Origin: Novosphingobium silvae
GTDB taxonomy: Bacteria; Pseudomonadota; Alphaproteobacteria; Sphingomonadales; Sphingomonadaceae
Assembly: GCF_009856825.1 (NCBI RefSeq)
Contig: NZ_WVTD01000001.1
Location: 186,001-250,000, forward strand
Direction: 5' to 3'
Length of the DNA stretch: 64,000 nt
A model generated the notes under the pieces. It saw only the letters and a program-made list of their open reading frames with translations, was not told the DNA's origin and ran no database searches. This document shows positions 18,027 to 25,486 of this stretch, in pieces. Positions within the stretch are counted from its first letter, which is position 1, and every line of letters begins with the position of its first letter. The translations under genes and the position numbers were made by a program.

Positions 18027-18058
18027 AAAAAGGTCCGGTTCCACGTGGAACCGGACCT
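18027..18058 (-). terminator. perfect 28-bp palindromic terminator after nitroreductase
   Basis: Two exact 14-base arms (18031-18044 and 18045-18058) meet at CACGTG with no spacer, and on the minus strand the stem is followed directly by TTTTT. It lies 22 bases beyond the nitroreductase stop. The stem must open to form a small loop in RNA. Confidence 0.85.
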
Positions 18059-18080
18059 GCAATCGTCCGCGTACCGGCGA

Positions 18081-18659
18081 TCAGGCGAACTTGCCTGCCT
18101 TCGCGATCTCGGAAAGCGGCTTGCGCGTGCTGGGCACTTCGCGCTCCTGCAGGAAGTCGGGCAGCGTCGCCTTGTCGCCCTGCCGGCCGATGGTGAACGC
18201 GGCCTCCAGGCGATGATCCTCGGGAATGCCCAGCGCGGCTTCCGCCTCGCCGAACTTCAGGCCGGTCATGCCATGGGTGTGATAGCCCAGGGCCTGCGCC
18301 TGCAGCGCCGCCAGCGCCCATGCCGCGCCTGCATCGAAGCTGTGGCTGTGATTGTCCGAATTGCCCTTCTCCGAGCGCATGTACTTGTCGGAGACGACGA
18401 AGACGAGCGCCGAGGCATCCTTCGCCCAGCCCTTGTTGAAGTCGATCAGCTGGTCGAGGAACAGGTCCCAGTTGGCATCGCCCTTCTTCGCATAGAGGAA
18501 GGTCCAGGGCTGCACGTTGTAAGCGGAAGGGGCCCAGCCTGCAGCCTCGAGGATCGCGTCGAGGTCGTCCTGCGGGATCTCGCTACCGTCGAAGGCGCGC
18601 GGGCTCCAGCGATCGACGATCAGCTTCTCGATCTTGGGGTGGGCAATACGTCCGGTCAT
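18081..18659 (-). CDS. nitroreductase-family FMN oxidoreductase
   Basis: A 192-residue flavoprotein of the nitroreductase fold that uses NAD(P)H to reduce quinones, nitro groups or related compounds. Seen: DRWSPRAFDG (FMN-binding Arg-Ser-Pro-Arg-like start), EAAGWAPSAYNVQPWTFLYA, GAAWALAALQAQALGYHTHGM and a final IGRQG-like segment. The ATG at 18659 has AAGGAA 8 bases before it and aligns with the usual family start; the frame to 18770 adds unlikely residues. It lies 79 bases downstream of pirin on the same strand and is followed by a strong terminator, so pirin and nitroreductase form one unit facing a LysR gene. Confidence 0.88.
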   Translation of the reverse strand: MTGRIAHPKIEKLIVDRWSPRAFDGSEIPQDDLDAILEAAGWAPSAYNVQPWTFLYAKKGDANWDLFLDQLIDFNKGWAKDASALVFVVSDKYMRSEKGNSDNHSHSFDAGAAWALAALQAQALGYHTHGMTGLKFGEAEAALGIPEDHRLEAAFTIGRQGDKATLPDFLQEREVPSTRKPLSEIAKAGKFA

Positions 18660-18738
18660 CGAAGAGTTCCTTGTCTGCTCAGGTTGGGAGAGGATGGAAC
18701 GCGGGCGGGCAACCGGAGAGGTCCCCGCCCGCGAGATC

Positions 18739-19437
18739 TTAGGCCGCGTCCACGAGAACCAGTTCGGCATCCTCGAGCGCGGTCACGGTAATGGTGTCGA
18801 GCCCGGTGATGGCCACGCCGTCGCGGGCATTCGCCTCCACTTCGCCGATCCGGATGCGCCCGGTCGCAGGCACCAGGTAGGCGTGGCGGCCAGCTTCGGT
18901 CGGATAGGTCACCGTCTCGCACGCCTTGACCGTCGCGCCGAGCACGCGGGCATCGGCATTGATCGGCAAGGCATCCGCGTCGCCGGCGATGCCGCTTGCC
19001 AGAGTGACGAAACGGCCCGAGCGGTCGCCCTTGGGGAAGGGGCGCGCGCCCCAGGCAGGCTCCTCGCCGCGGCGGTCCGGCATGATCCAGATCTGGAAGA
19101 GCGTGGTGTCCTCGTCTTCCAGGTTGTACTCGGAATGCTGGATGCCGGTGCCCGCGCTCATCACCTGCACATCGCCCGCCTCGGTGCGGCCGGTGTTGCC
19201 AAGGCTGTCGCGGTGCGTGATTGCGCCTTTGCGGACATAAGTGACGATCTCCATGTCGCGATGCGGGTGCGGCGGGAAGCCGGTCTTCGCGGCGATTGTG
19301 TCGTCGTTCCACACCCGCAGGCGGCCCCAGTTGGTGCGGGCGGGATCGTGGTAGTCGGCGAAGGAGAAATGGTGATGCGCATCGAGCCAGCCGTGGTTGG
19401 CGGCGCCGAGGCTGTTGAACGGGCGGAGTTCGATCAT
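18739..19437 (-). CDS. pirin-family protein
   Basis: Bicupin protein of 232 residues. The N-terminal cupin has the metal-binding pattern FPPHPHRDMEIVTYV and later GTGIQHSEYN, as in pirins with quercetin 2,3-dioxygenase activity. Bacterial pirins are tied to redox metabolism; the exact role here is not shown. Start ATG at 19437 has GAGGAA 9 bases upstream. It is divergent from a LysR gene and upstream of nitroreductase, so induction by a redox-active or quinone-like signal is a reasonable inference. Confidence 0.9.
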   Translation of the reverse strand: MIELRPFNSLGAANHGWLDAHHHFSFADYHDPARTNWGRLRVWNDDTIAAKTGFPPHPHRDMEIVTYVRKGAITHRDSLGNTGRTEAGDVQVMSAGTGIQHSEYNLEDEDTTLFQIWIMPDRRGEEPAWGARPFPKGDRSGRFVTLASGIAGDADALPINADARVLGATVKACETVTYPTEAGRHAYLVPATGRIRIGEVEANARDGVAITGLDTITVTALEDAELVLVDAA

Positions 19438-19493
19438 GGCTGTTTTCCTCGCAGGGTGCGGCCGGAAACGACCGGTGTTGAAGCCCATCTACA

Positions 19494-19503
19494 CCTTGCA
19501 AGG
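19494..19503. promoter_or_regulatory. candidate LysR operator in the pirin/LysR gap
   Basis: The 114-base divergent gap holds the perfect palindrome CCTTGCAAGG and, 6 bases on, TATAAT at 19510-19515, in an AT-rich patch unusual for this region. A divergent LysR gene usually binds such a site; no experiment or known motif confirms it. Confidence 0.4.
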
Positions 19504-19551
19504 CAACCGTATAATTGCGATAAAATCGGCGGTGTCGTTCGGAAAAGCTGA

Positions 19552-20466
19552 ATGGTCGATCTTGTCCCGCCCAGTCTGGATCACTTGCGCAGCTTCCTCG
19601 CCGTGGTCGAGGAAGGCAGCTTCAATGGCGCTGCGCGAAAGCTCGGCCGCGCGATCTCGGTGGTCAGCTACGCCATCTCGCAGCTCGAGTTACAGCTGGA
19701 CGTGCGCCTGTTCGACCGTGAGGGATCGCGCAAGCCGAGCCTGACGGAGGCGGGCCGCGCCCTGCTTTCCGAGGCTCACGCGATCTCGGACGATGTCGAT
19801 GCGCTTCTCGCCAAGGTGCGCAGCCTGCGCCAGGGGCTGGAGGCGGAGTTGGCGCTCGCGGTCGACGTGATGGTGCCCGGCCATGTGCTCGCCCGCCTGC
19901 TCCGCGACTTTCAGGTGCGCTTTCCCACCGTCTCCCTGCGCCTCCACGTCGAAGCGCTGGGGGCGGTCGCGGCGCTGGCGCTGGAAGGGCGCGCGACACT
20001 CGCCGTCGCCGGGCCGGACATACTGGACCTCCCCGATATAGAGCGCGAGCAGATCGGTTCGGTGGAGCTGGTCGCCGTCGCCGCGCCGGACCACCCCCTT
20101 GCCTGCATGGACCGTATTGCTCCGGGCGAAGCGCGCAAGCATCTGCAGCTGGTGCTTACCGACCGCTCGCCCCTGACCGACGGACGGGATTTCTCGGTTT
20201 TCAGCCCGCGGTCGTGGCGGCTGGCGGATCTCGGCGCCAAGCATGCGCTGCTGCGCGAAGGCATCGGCTGGGGCTCGATGCCCCGTCATGTCGTCAGGAT
20301 CGACCTCGACACCGGCGCCCTCGTCGAGCTGCGGCTGCCCGAACGGCCCGTCATCGACTATGCGCTTGTCGCGCTCTGGCGCAAGGACACTCCGCCGGGC
20401 CCGGCAGCGCTATGGGTGCTGGACGAGTTCCGCGCCCGTCTGGCGAAGTGTCCCGCAGGCTCTTGA
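19552..20466 (+). CDS. LysR-family transcriptional regulator
   Basis: A 304-residue DNA-binding regulator. The N-terminal winged helix-turn-helix is clear (LRSFLAVVEEGSFNGAARKL, then VVSYAISQLELQLDVRLFDR), followed by a linker helix and the two-lobed effector domain from about residue 90. The start ATG gives the N-terminus MVDLVPPSLDHLRSF, normal for the family. It diverges from pirin, which with the downstream nitroreductase is its most likely target. The effector is unknown. The downstream ygfZ gene begins 31 bases after its stop. Confidence 0.9.
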   Translation: MVDLVPPSLDHLRSFLAVVEEGSFNGAARKLGRAISVVSYAISQLELQLDVRLFDREGSRKPSLTEAGRALLSEAHAISDDVDALLAKVRSLRQGLEAELALAVDVMVPGHVLARLLRDFQVRFPTVSLRLHVEALGAVAALALEGRATLAVAGPDILDLPDIEREQIGSVELVAVAAPDHPLACMDRIAPGEARKHLQLVLTDRSPLTDGRDFSVFSPRSWRLADLGAKHALLREGIGWGSMPRHVVRIDLDTGALVELRLPERPVIDYALVALWRKDTPPGPAALWVLDEFRARLAKCPAGS

Positions 20467-20497
20467 GCATCCCTGCTGTTCGCCCCACTTAGGCACC

Positions 20498-21247
20498 ATG
20501 ACCGCAACCCGCCTGTTCGACCGCGCCCTGATCCGGCTTTCTCCACGCCCCGATTCGGGAGAGAACGTCGTCGATTTCCTCCAGGGCCTCGTCACCGCCG
20601 ATGTCGCCGGGCCGCTGCCGGTCTGGGCCGGACTGCTGACGCCGCAGGGCAAGGCCCTGTTCGACTTCATCGTCTGGCCCGGCGGCGAGGGTCTGCTGAT
20701 CGATTGCGAGGCGGACGTGGCGGACGCATTGATTAAGCGGCTGGCGATGTACCGGCTTCGCAAGGCGATCGACATCGCCCGCGAGGAGCGCCTCGCCGTT
20801 CACTGGCGGCCGCATGTCGGCGACGGCGCGGCGTCGGACCCGCGCCTCCCGGCCTTGGGCGAGCGTTGGATCGCCGCCATCGACGAAACCGGTGCGCAGG
20901 ATGCCCTGCACGGCGCGGACGCGGCCTGGCGCGCGCACCGGCTCGCGCAAGGCGTTGCGGAAGGCCGTGCCGAACTGGGCGAGGGCGAGACGCTCTGGCT
21001 GGAGTGCAACGCTGCCGAGCTCAACGGCGTCAGCTTCACCAAGGGCTGCTACGTGGGCCAGGAAAATACCGCGCGAATGAACTGGCGCTCCAAGGTCAAC
21101 CGTCGCCTCGTGGTGGTTCCGCTCGAACGCTCCGACGAAAAGCGCCGCCGCGCTGCCTACCCTAATCTCGGCCTTGCCGTCGATCACCTGCGGCTGGAAG
21201 ACATCACCCCGGAGGTGCGGCCTCGCTGGCTGGCGCTCGAGGCCTGA
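20498..21247 (+). CDS. ygfZ: YgfZ/GcvT-domain Fe-S assembly factor
   Basis: Folate-binding protein of the YgfZ/IBA57 family needed for maturation of a subset of Fe-S enzymes such as MiaB. The diagnostic motif KGCYVGQE is present with the essential Cys at residue 184. The N-terminal half fits the tetrahydrofolate-binding GcvT-like fold (FLQGLVTADVAGPLPVWAGLLTPQGK). The 249-residue length is short but normal for alphaproteobacteria. The ATG at 20498 is chosen because the frame before it overlaps the LysR gene. The stop is 3 bases from the end of the convergent acetyltransferase. Confidence 0.9.
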   Translation: MTATRLFDRALIRLSPRPDSGENVVDFLQGLVTADVAGPLPVWAGLLTPQGKALFDFIVWPGGEGLLIDCEADVADALIKRLAMYRLRKAIDIAREERLAVHWRPHVGDGAASDPRLPALGERWIAAIDETGAQDALHGADAAWRAHRLAQGVAEGRAELGEGETLWLECNAAELNGVSFTKGCYVGQENTARMNWRSKVNRRLVVVPLERSDEKRRRAAYPNLGLAVDHLRLEDITPEVRPRWLALEA

Positions 21248-21250
21248 GGA

Positions 21251-21835
21251 TCAGGCGGCCGCTGGCTGGATCGCCGCCGGCGCGACAGTCGCGGGCGTGA
21301 TCGTGGTTTGGCGCGGCGCGGCGCGGCGCTGTAGTTCGGCGACATAGATGCGGGCTGCATGCTCCATGGCACGGGCGGCGCTGTAGCGCGAGCGGACCTG
21401 CCCCGTGTCGCGGAAGCCTGCGCTTTCCAGGACCTGGTGGGTTCCTGGCGTGTCGGCGAAATCGCTGGCGATCAGCCTGGGATAGCCCAGCACTCGGGCC
21501 TGCGCGACCACCGCCCGCAGCGCTTCTCCCGCAAGCCCCCGGCCCCGATGACGCGCTCCGATCCAGTATCCGACCTCGACATCGCCTTCATAACGGCCAA
21601 GGCCGACGCCGCCGACCAGCTGGGGGCCGTCGGCACCGCGCAGGTACATGAAGAAGTGCGGCAGGCGGGGATTTCGCGGGCGATCGAGATAGGCGCGAAG
21701 CTCCTGCGCGGTGCGCGGCAGCGGCGTCACCCCGACATTGCGCTGGATGTCCTCCTCCGAGAGCACCTCGACGAGATCGTCCAGGTCTTCCGGCCAGGCG
21801 GGCCTTAGAAACAGTCTCTCCGTGCGGACGAACAT
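21251..21835 (-). CDS. GNAT acetyltransferase (RimJ/RimL-like), copy 2
   Basis: A 194-residue GCN5-related N-acetyltransferase that uses acetyl-CoA. It opens with MFVRTERLFLRPAWPEDLDD, a RimJ/RimL type start, and has the acetyl-CoA loop GARHRGRGLAGEAL. Target may be a protein N-terminus or a small amine. The frame runs to 22006, but residues before the ATG at 21835 are not conserved. It is a paralogue of the neighbouring gene 22027-22596, sharing the start, the WPED/WSED motif and the RGxGLA/RGYASEA loop, so a tandem duplication is likely. Confidence 0.85.
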   Translation of the reverse strand: MFVRTERLFLRPAWPEDLDDLVEVLSEEDIQRNVGVTPLPRTAQELRAYLDRPRNPRLPHFFMYLRGADGPQLVGGVGLGRYEGDVEVGYWIGARHRGRGLAGEALRAVVAQARVLGYPRLIASDFADTPGTHQVLESAGFRDTGQVRSRYSAARAMEHAARIYVAELQRRAAPRQTTITPATVAPAAIQPAAA

Positions 21836-22026
21836 TCCATGGTTCTCCGTCGTATTTGTACGGGGATCATGCACGCAAGCTTGGCACAATGCACGAAGTT
21901 TGCTGCATGGCGATCGCAGCCTGCGGTAAGGTCCTGACATGCCGCAATTAACGAAGGGTAACGGCTGCCCTGAGTACTTCCCCTGGGCAGCCGCAGCGTC
22001 CTGCATTTGTGCGAGTCGCGCCTTGC

Positions 22027-22596
22027 TTACGCCGCGCAGCGGGCCATCGAATCGTCACCGCCCCAGTCTTCGGGCGAATCGCCCGTCGAGCCGAACAGGA
22101 CCTCGTACTCGCGAGAGGGGCTGGCGAAGCCGCGCCCCTTGCTGAAGCGTTCCACGACGCGGCCCGTACGACGGAAGCCCACCTTCTCGAGCACCCGGCC
22201 CGAAGCGGCATTGTCGATGTAGTGGCTGGCCACGATGCGGCGATGACCGAGCGCGTGGGCAAGCCCCAGCACCGCGCGCGCCGCTTCGCTCGCATATCCG
22301 CGGCCCCATTCCCCCGGAACGATCCAGTAGCCCAGGTTCGTCTCGCCATCGAGCGCGGAGAGCCCGCAGCCGCCGACGATGCGCGCACCCTGAGCACCGG
22401 GCACGGTGATGAGGAACCGGGGCAGCAGCCGATCCTGCGGAAGTTCGATGAAACGGCGCGCGTCCTCGGCGGTATAGGGCCAGGGAACGTTCGCCAGATT
22501 GCGGACGATCGCCTCGTCGGAGATCAGGGACAGGAGATCGGCGCAGTCCTCGGACCAGCCGGGACGCAGGAACAGCCTTTCGCTGCGAATGAACAT
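22027..22596 (-). CDS. GNAT acetyltransferase (RimJ/RimL-like), copy 1
   Basis: A 189-residue GNAT enzyme starting [20 protein letters not shown], with the acetyl-CoA loop PGEWGRGYASEAARAVL. It lies downstream of rplU-rpmA, where alphaproteobacteria often carry one or two such acetyltransferases before obgE, suggesting a ribosome- or translation-linked target, though that is only inferred from position. A terminator at 22718-22748 separates it from rpmA, so expression is at least partly independent. Start ATG at 22596 is chosen by the conserved N-terminus. Confidence 0.85.
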   Translation of the reverse strand: MFIRSERLFLRPGWSEDCADLLSLISDEAIVRNLANVPWPYTAEDARRFIELPQDRLLPRFLITVPGAQGARIVGGCGLSALDGETNLGYWIVPGEWGRGYASEAARAVLGLAHALGHRRIVASHYIDNAASGRVLEKVGFRRTGRVVERFSKGRGFASPSREYEVLFGSTGDSPEDWGGDDSMARCAA

Positions 22597-22717
22597 CTTC
22601 GTATCTCTCCATCCGCCCCGCGCGCCCGCTAGCGGCCGCGCGTGACAGTGCAATTACGCAAGTGCCTGAACGAGGCTCCAAGATGGAGCGTCGACACCGG
22701 TGGCGGAGGGAGAAACG

Positions 22718-22748
22718 AAAAAAGGGAGACGGGCGGGTGCCCTCTCCC
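22718..22748 (-). terminator. intrinsic terminator after rpmA
   Basis: On the minus strand GGGAGA pairs with TCTCCC around a 13-base GC-rich loop, followed by TTTTTT (22718-22723 as A's on the plus strand). A second weaker hairpin, CCACAC/GTGTGG, lies just upstream near 22760-22785. Confidence 0.75.
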
Positions 22749-22821
22749 TCTGTTCTGCCACACCCTTCAAGGAGTGTGGCGGGGCCATCCCGTCAGGACG
22801 GCCCAGGCAGGAACCATCCGA

Positions 22822-23094
22822 TTATTCGGCGGCTTCCGCGAGCTGCGCGTCAACCGACACGTACTTGCGGCCCTGTTTGCCGTCGTGGAAGCGTACGCGA
22901 CCTTCGGCCAGCGCGAACAGGGTGTGATCCTTGCCCATGCCGACGTTCACGCCCGGGTACACCCGGGTGCCGCGCTGGCGGATGATGATGTTGCCGCCGA
23001 TCACTTCCTGACCGCCGAACTTCTTCACGCCGAGACGGCGGCCCGCGGAGTCGCGACCGTTGCGCGACGAACCGCCTGCTTTCTTATGTGCCAT
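22822..23094 (-). CDS. rpmA: 50S ribosomal protein L27
   Basis: A 90-residue ribosomal protein that helps position tRNA at the peptidyl-transferase centre. The N-terminus [16 protein letters not shown] and the following [11 protein letters not shown] are the L27 signature; this form keeps the short N-terminal tail that reaches the active centre without the cleaved extension of Firmicutes. The stop is 25 bases upstream of nothing on this strand but a terminator follows. Directly downstream of rplU, 25 bases apart, as in most bacteria. Confidence 0.98.
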   Translation of the reverse strand: MAHKKAGGSSRNGRDSAGRRLGVKKFGGQEVIGGNIIIRQRGTRVYPGVNVGMGKDHTLFALAEGRVRFHDGKQGRKYVSVDAQLAEAAE

Positions 23095-23119
23095 TGCTGG
23101 TTACTCCGAAATCTTGGGG

Positions 23120-23416
23120 TCAGCCGACGGACACGATGCGCAGCAGGGTCATCTGCTGGCGGTGGCCGTTCTTGCGACGATAGTTGTGGCGGCGGCGCTT
23201 CTTGAACACCACGACCTTCTCGCTCTTGGCCTGCGCGATGATCTCGGCAGCGACGGTCACGTTGGCGACGTCGGCGAGCTCGCCATCCTTGCCGGCGAGG
23301 AGGATGTCGCCCAGGTTGATCTTGTCACCGGCTTCACCAGCCAGCTTCTCGACCGCGATCTTGTCTCCGGCGGCAACCCGGTACTGCTTGCCGCCCGTGC
23401 GCACAACTGCGAACAT
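23120..23416 (-). CDS. rplU: 50S ribosomal protein L21
   Basis: A 98-residue ribosomal protein that binds 23S r[22 protein letters not shown] at the start and [17 protein letters not shown] near the end identify L21. The ATG at 23416 is chosen; a longer frame to 23461 is out of keeping with the family. A promoter with consensus -35 lies about 140 bases upstream, leaving a long structured leader. Confidence 0.98.
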   Translation of the reverse strand: MFAVVRTGGKQYRVAAGDKIAVEKLAGEAGDKINLGDILLAGKDGELADVANVTVAAEIIAQAKSEKVVVFKKRRRHNYRRKNGHRQQMTLLRIVSVG

Positions 23417-23556
23417 GGTGCCCTTACCTAATATCAATATGCTCGAAACGAGCCGAAACAAACCTGCCCCGGCCGCTCTAGGTCCTGAGGACCGTGAGCC
23501 ATTCGGGCGACGCGCCGACCGCCCCGCTTGCCGCGGGGTGCCGGAAAGAGAGGGTG

Positions 23557-23585
23557 CCGTTAGTGGATCGACCGATTCGTGTCAA
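23557..23585 (-). promoter_or_regulatory. rplU-rpmA promoter
   Basis: On the minus strand TTGACA (23585-23580) is separated by exactly 17 bases from TAACGG (23562-23557). The following leader of about 135 bases contains three short hairpins: CCCCGC/GCGGGG, GGTCCT/AGGACC and GCTCG/CGAGC, the last 20 bases before the start. Confidence 0.65.
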
Positions 23586-23657
23586 CAGATGGGTTGCTTG
23601 CCGGATAACTCGGCGAAAGGCCCTCCCACTCCCCTGCGGCCATGCTATGGCAGCACG

Positions 23658-24185
23658 ATGACCCGTGCGAAAGCCCGTATCCTCGGCCTGCTGCTTCCCT
23701 TCGGCATGGCGGCCTGCTCCACCTCCGGCACTTATCCTTCGCTCGCCGTGCGCGACGTCGAGCGGCAGAGCGCCTCGGGCGTCCCCGCAGGCGGAGAAGC
23801 GGCCCAGCCTCTTCCACCTTTGCCGCCGGCCAGCGCCGATCTGGTCAGCCGCCTTGCAGGCCTGGTCAAGGTCGCGCAGGCCGCGGATCGCCAGTTCCAG
23901 GCCAATCGCACCGAGGCCCAACGCGCCGTCTCGGCAGCGGGCGGGGTTGGCAGCGATTCGTGGAGCGCGGCGAGCGTCGCGCTCGCAAGGCTGGAATCAA
24001 GCCGTTCGAGCGGCATGGGAGCACTGGCCGACCTCGACGTGCTGTATGCGCAGGCACGCGAGACCGCTCCGCTCCGGGAGTCGCCGAGCGTCAGCGCCAT
24101 TGCCGAGGCGCGCGCTCAGGTGGCCGCCCTCATCGACGCGCAGGACGGCGTGATCGCCAGCCTGTCCTCCCGCCTCAAGACCTGA
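23658..24185 (+). CDS. putative lipoprotein, coiled-coil, unknown function
   Basis: A 175-residue protein with the signal peptide ILGLLLPFGMAAC, a lipobox-type end with Cys about residue 19. After a Pro-rich linker (PLPPLPPASAD) the rest is Ala/Arg/Glu/Gln-rich helix, likely a coiled coil (LVSRLAGLVKVAQAADRQF, SVSAIAEARAQVAALIDAQ). No enzyme motif is seen. It is divergent from rplU, separated by 241 bases that hold the rplU promoter. Sphingomonad genomes carry similar small lipoproteins without known role. The ATG at 23658 is chosen as the one preceding the signal peptide. Confidence 0.65.
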   Translation: MTRAKARILGLLLPFGMAACSTSGTYPSLAVRDVERQSASGVPAGGEAAQPLPPLPPASADLVSRLAGLVKVAQAADRQFQANRTEAQRAVSAAGGVGSDSWSAASVALARLESSRSSGMGALADLDVLYAQARETAPLRESPSVSAIAEARAQVAALIDAQDGVIASLSSRLKT

Positions 24186-24194
24186 TTCGGCGCG

Positions 24195-24225
24195 AAAAGC
24201 CCCACCCCCTTGCGAGGGTGAGGCT
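24195..24225 (-). terminator. terminator after the 24279-24698 gene
   Basis: On the minus strand AGCCTCACCC pairs with GGGTGGGGCT (one G-T pair) around an 8-base loop, followed by TTTT. It lies between two convergent genes. Confidence 0.65.
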
Positions 24226-24278
24226 CTCCGAACGTCATCGAAGCCGCGCCTGAAGCCCCCCGACCCAGGCGGCGCTTG

Positions 24279-24698
24279 TCAGGTGAAGGCCACTATGACC
24301 GCGACCGCCAGGGCCCAGCCCAGGATCAGCACGGGAAGCATGAGCACCTGGACGGCCGCTTCGGTGGCCGTGAGCCTTCCGCTCAGAGTATCGATACCCT
24401 CGCTCGCGAACTGCCCCCAGCTCAGCGGCGCGGTATCATTGTCGGGCTTCATTCTCGTCCAGTAGCCGGCAAGGCCGAAGGCGATCAGGACGAAACCTGC
24501 GAAGATCACCATCGGGATGGCGAGTTCGGGGTTCATGAACACCGAAGCCATGACGCCGATGAAAGCGAGGTAGAGGCCGACCGTCGCCAGGTAGAGGCCG
24601 GTCGGCAAGCCGAAGTTGCGGTCTACTTTGGTACGCGCCGGCGCGCTCGTCACTATGGCGAGGGCGGCAAGTTCCTGCAGGGTATGACGCTGGGACAT
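24279..24698 (-). CDS. small integral membrane protein, unknown function
   Basis: A 139-residue protein with about three membrane helices: residues 31-53 (GLPTGLYLATVGLYLAFIG), 58-80 (AIPMVIFAGFVLIAFGLAGYW) and the C-terminal LMLPVLILGWALAVAVIVAF. Between them is a polar loop. No known motif is recognised. A strong ribosome site, AAGGAG, is 9 bases before the ATG. It lies downstream of moaE, 79 bases away, but with its own ribosome site and terminator; co-transcription with the molybdopterin operon is possible. Function is not claimed. Confidence 0.7.
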   Translation of the reverse strand: MSQRHTLQELAALAIVTSAPARTKVDRNFGLPTGLYLATVGLYLAFIGVMASVFMNPELAIPMVIFAGFVLIAFGLAGYWTRMKPDNDTAPLSWGQFASEGIDTLSGRLTATEAAVQVLMLPVLILGWALAVAVIVAFT

Positions 24699-24777
24699 GT
24701 GCTGATCTCCTTGGGTGACCAGCTATTGCGCTTCTGTTCGCGCCATTTCCTTGATTGCGGTCAAACCTTGCGGACAA

Positions 24778-25221
24778 TCATGCCCAGCGGGAAAGGTCCT
24801 CGAAATCCTGCGCGCGCGGCTCGATCCAGCGCCATTCGCCGCCGGCCTTCTCGCGCTTCCAGAACCACGATTCGCTCTTCAGGTGGTCCATCGCGAAGTC
24901 CGCGGCGGCGAAGGCATCCCGGCGGTGACGCGCCGCGGCGGCGACAAAGACGATGGGCTCACCCGGGACCATCACCCCGCTGCGATGGACGACGAGCAGT
25001 CCGTCGAGCACCCACCGCCCGCGCACGCCTTCGGCAAGCTCGCGCATCGCCGGCAGCGTCAGCGGAGCATAGTGCCGCAGCTCCAGCGCTTCGACACCGC
25101 CGCCCTCGCGCACCTGACCCAGGAAGCTGACGATCCCGCCCGCCTGCGGATGCGCGGCAGTGAAGGCGGCAAGCTCTTCCGCCGGGTCGAACCGATCCGT
25201 CAGGAGACGAACGTCCGACAT
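24778..25221 (-). CDS. moaE: molybdopterin synthase catalytic subunit
   Basis: Large subunit of molybdopterin synthase, which with thiocarboxylated MoaD puts the dithiolene sulfurs into cyclic pyranopterin monophosphate. The 147-residue sequence shows GGIVSFLGQVREGGGVEALELRHY, split over residues 28-51, VHRSGVMVPGEPIVFVAAAARHR and the late KSESWFWKRE with the active-site Lys. The gene starts one base after moaD ends, so the two are translated together. It closes the operon started by thrC. Confidence 0.95.
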   Translation of the reverse strand: MSDVRLLTDRFDPAEELAAFTAAHPQAGGIVSFLGQVREGGGVEALELRHYAPLTLPAMRELAEGVRGRWVLDGLLVVHRSGVMVPGEPIVFVAAAARHRRDAFAAADFAMDHLKSESWFWKREKAGGEWRWIEPRAQDFEDLSRWA

Positions 25222-25222
25222 G

Positions 25223-25483
25223 TCAGCCGCCCGACACAGGGGGAAGGAAGGCGAGTTCGTCGCCGTCGCCCAGCACCAGGGCTTGCTTTTCCGCCACGAG
25301 CGCGCCGTTGATAGCGACCCGGACGCGGTCGCCGCAGATGGCTTCGCCGAGGAGCGGATCGAACTCGGCCGACAGCCGCTCGACCAGCGCCTGCCAGTTC
25401 AGGGGAGCCGCAAGCGCAAGTGCCGCATCACCGCTTCCGGCCAGCTCCTCGAGCCGCCCCAGGAACACCAGCCTTGCCGCCAT
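25223..25483 (-). CDS. moaD: molybdopterin synthase sulfur-carrier subunit
   Basis: An 86-residue ubiquitin-fold sulfur carrier. It ends in GG (LPPVSGG), which is adenylated by MoeB and then made a thiocarboxylate for transfer of sulfur to the pterin. The fold pattern VFLGRLEELAGSGD...VERLSAEFDPLLGEAICGDRVRVAINGAL fits the family, and the length is normal. It lies 3 bases after moaA and 1 base before moaE. Confidence 0.93.
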   Translation of the reverse strand: MAARLVFLGRLEELAGSGDAALALAAPLNWQALVERLSAEFDPLLGEAICGDRVRVAINGALVAEKQALVLGDGDELAFLPPVSGG

Positions 25484-25486
25484 TCC

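Noticed and set aside
18006..18062. Longer start of the unknown gene at 17619
   Set aside because: The extra codons lie inside the nitroreductase terminator.
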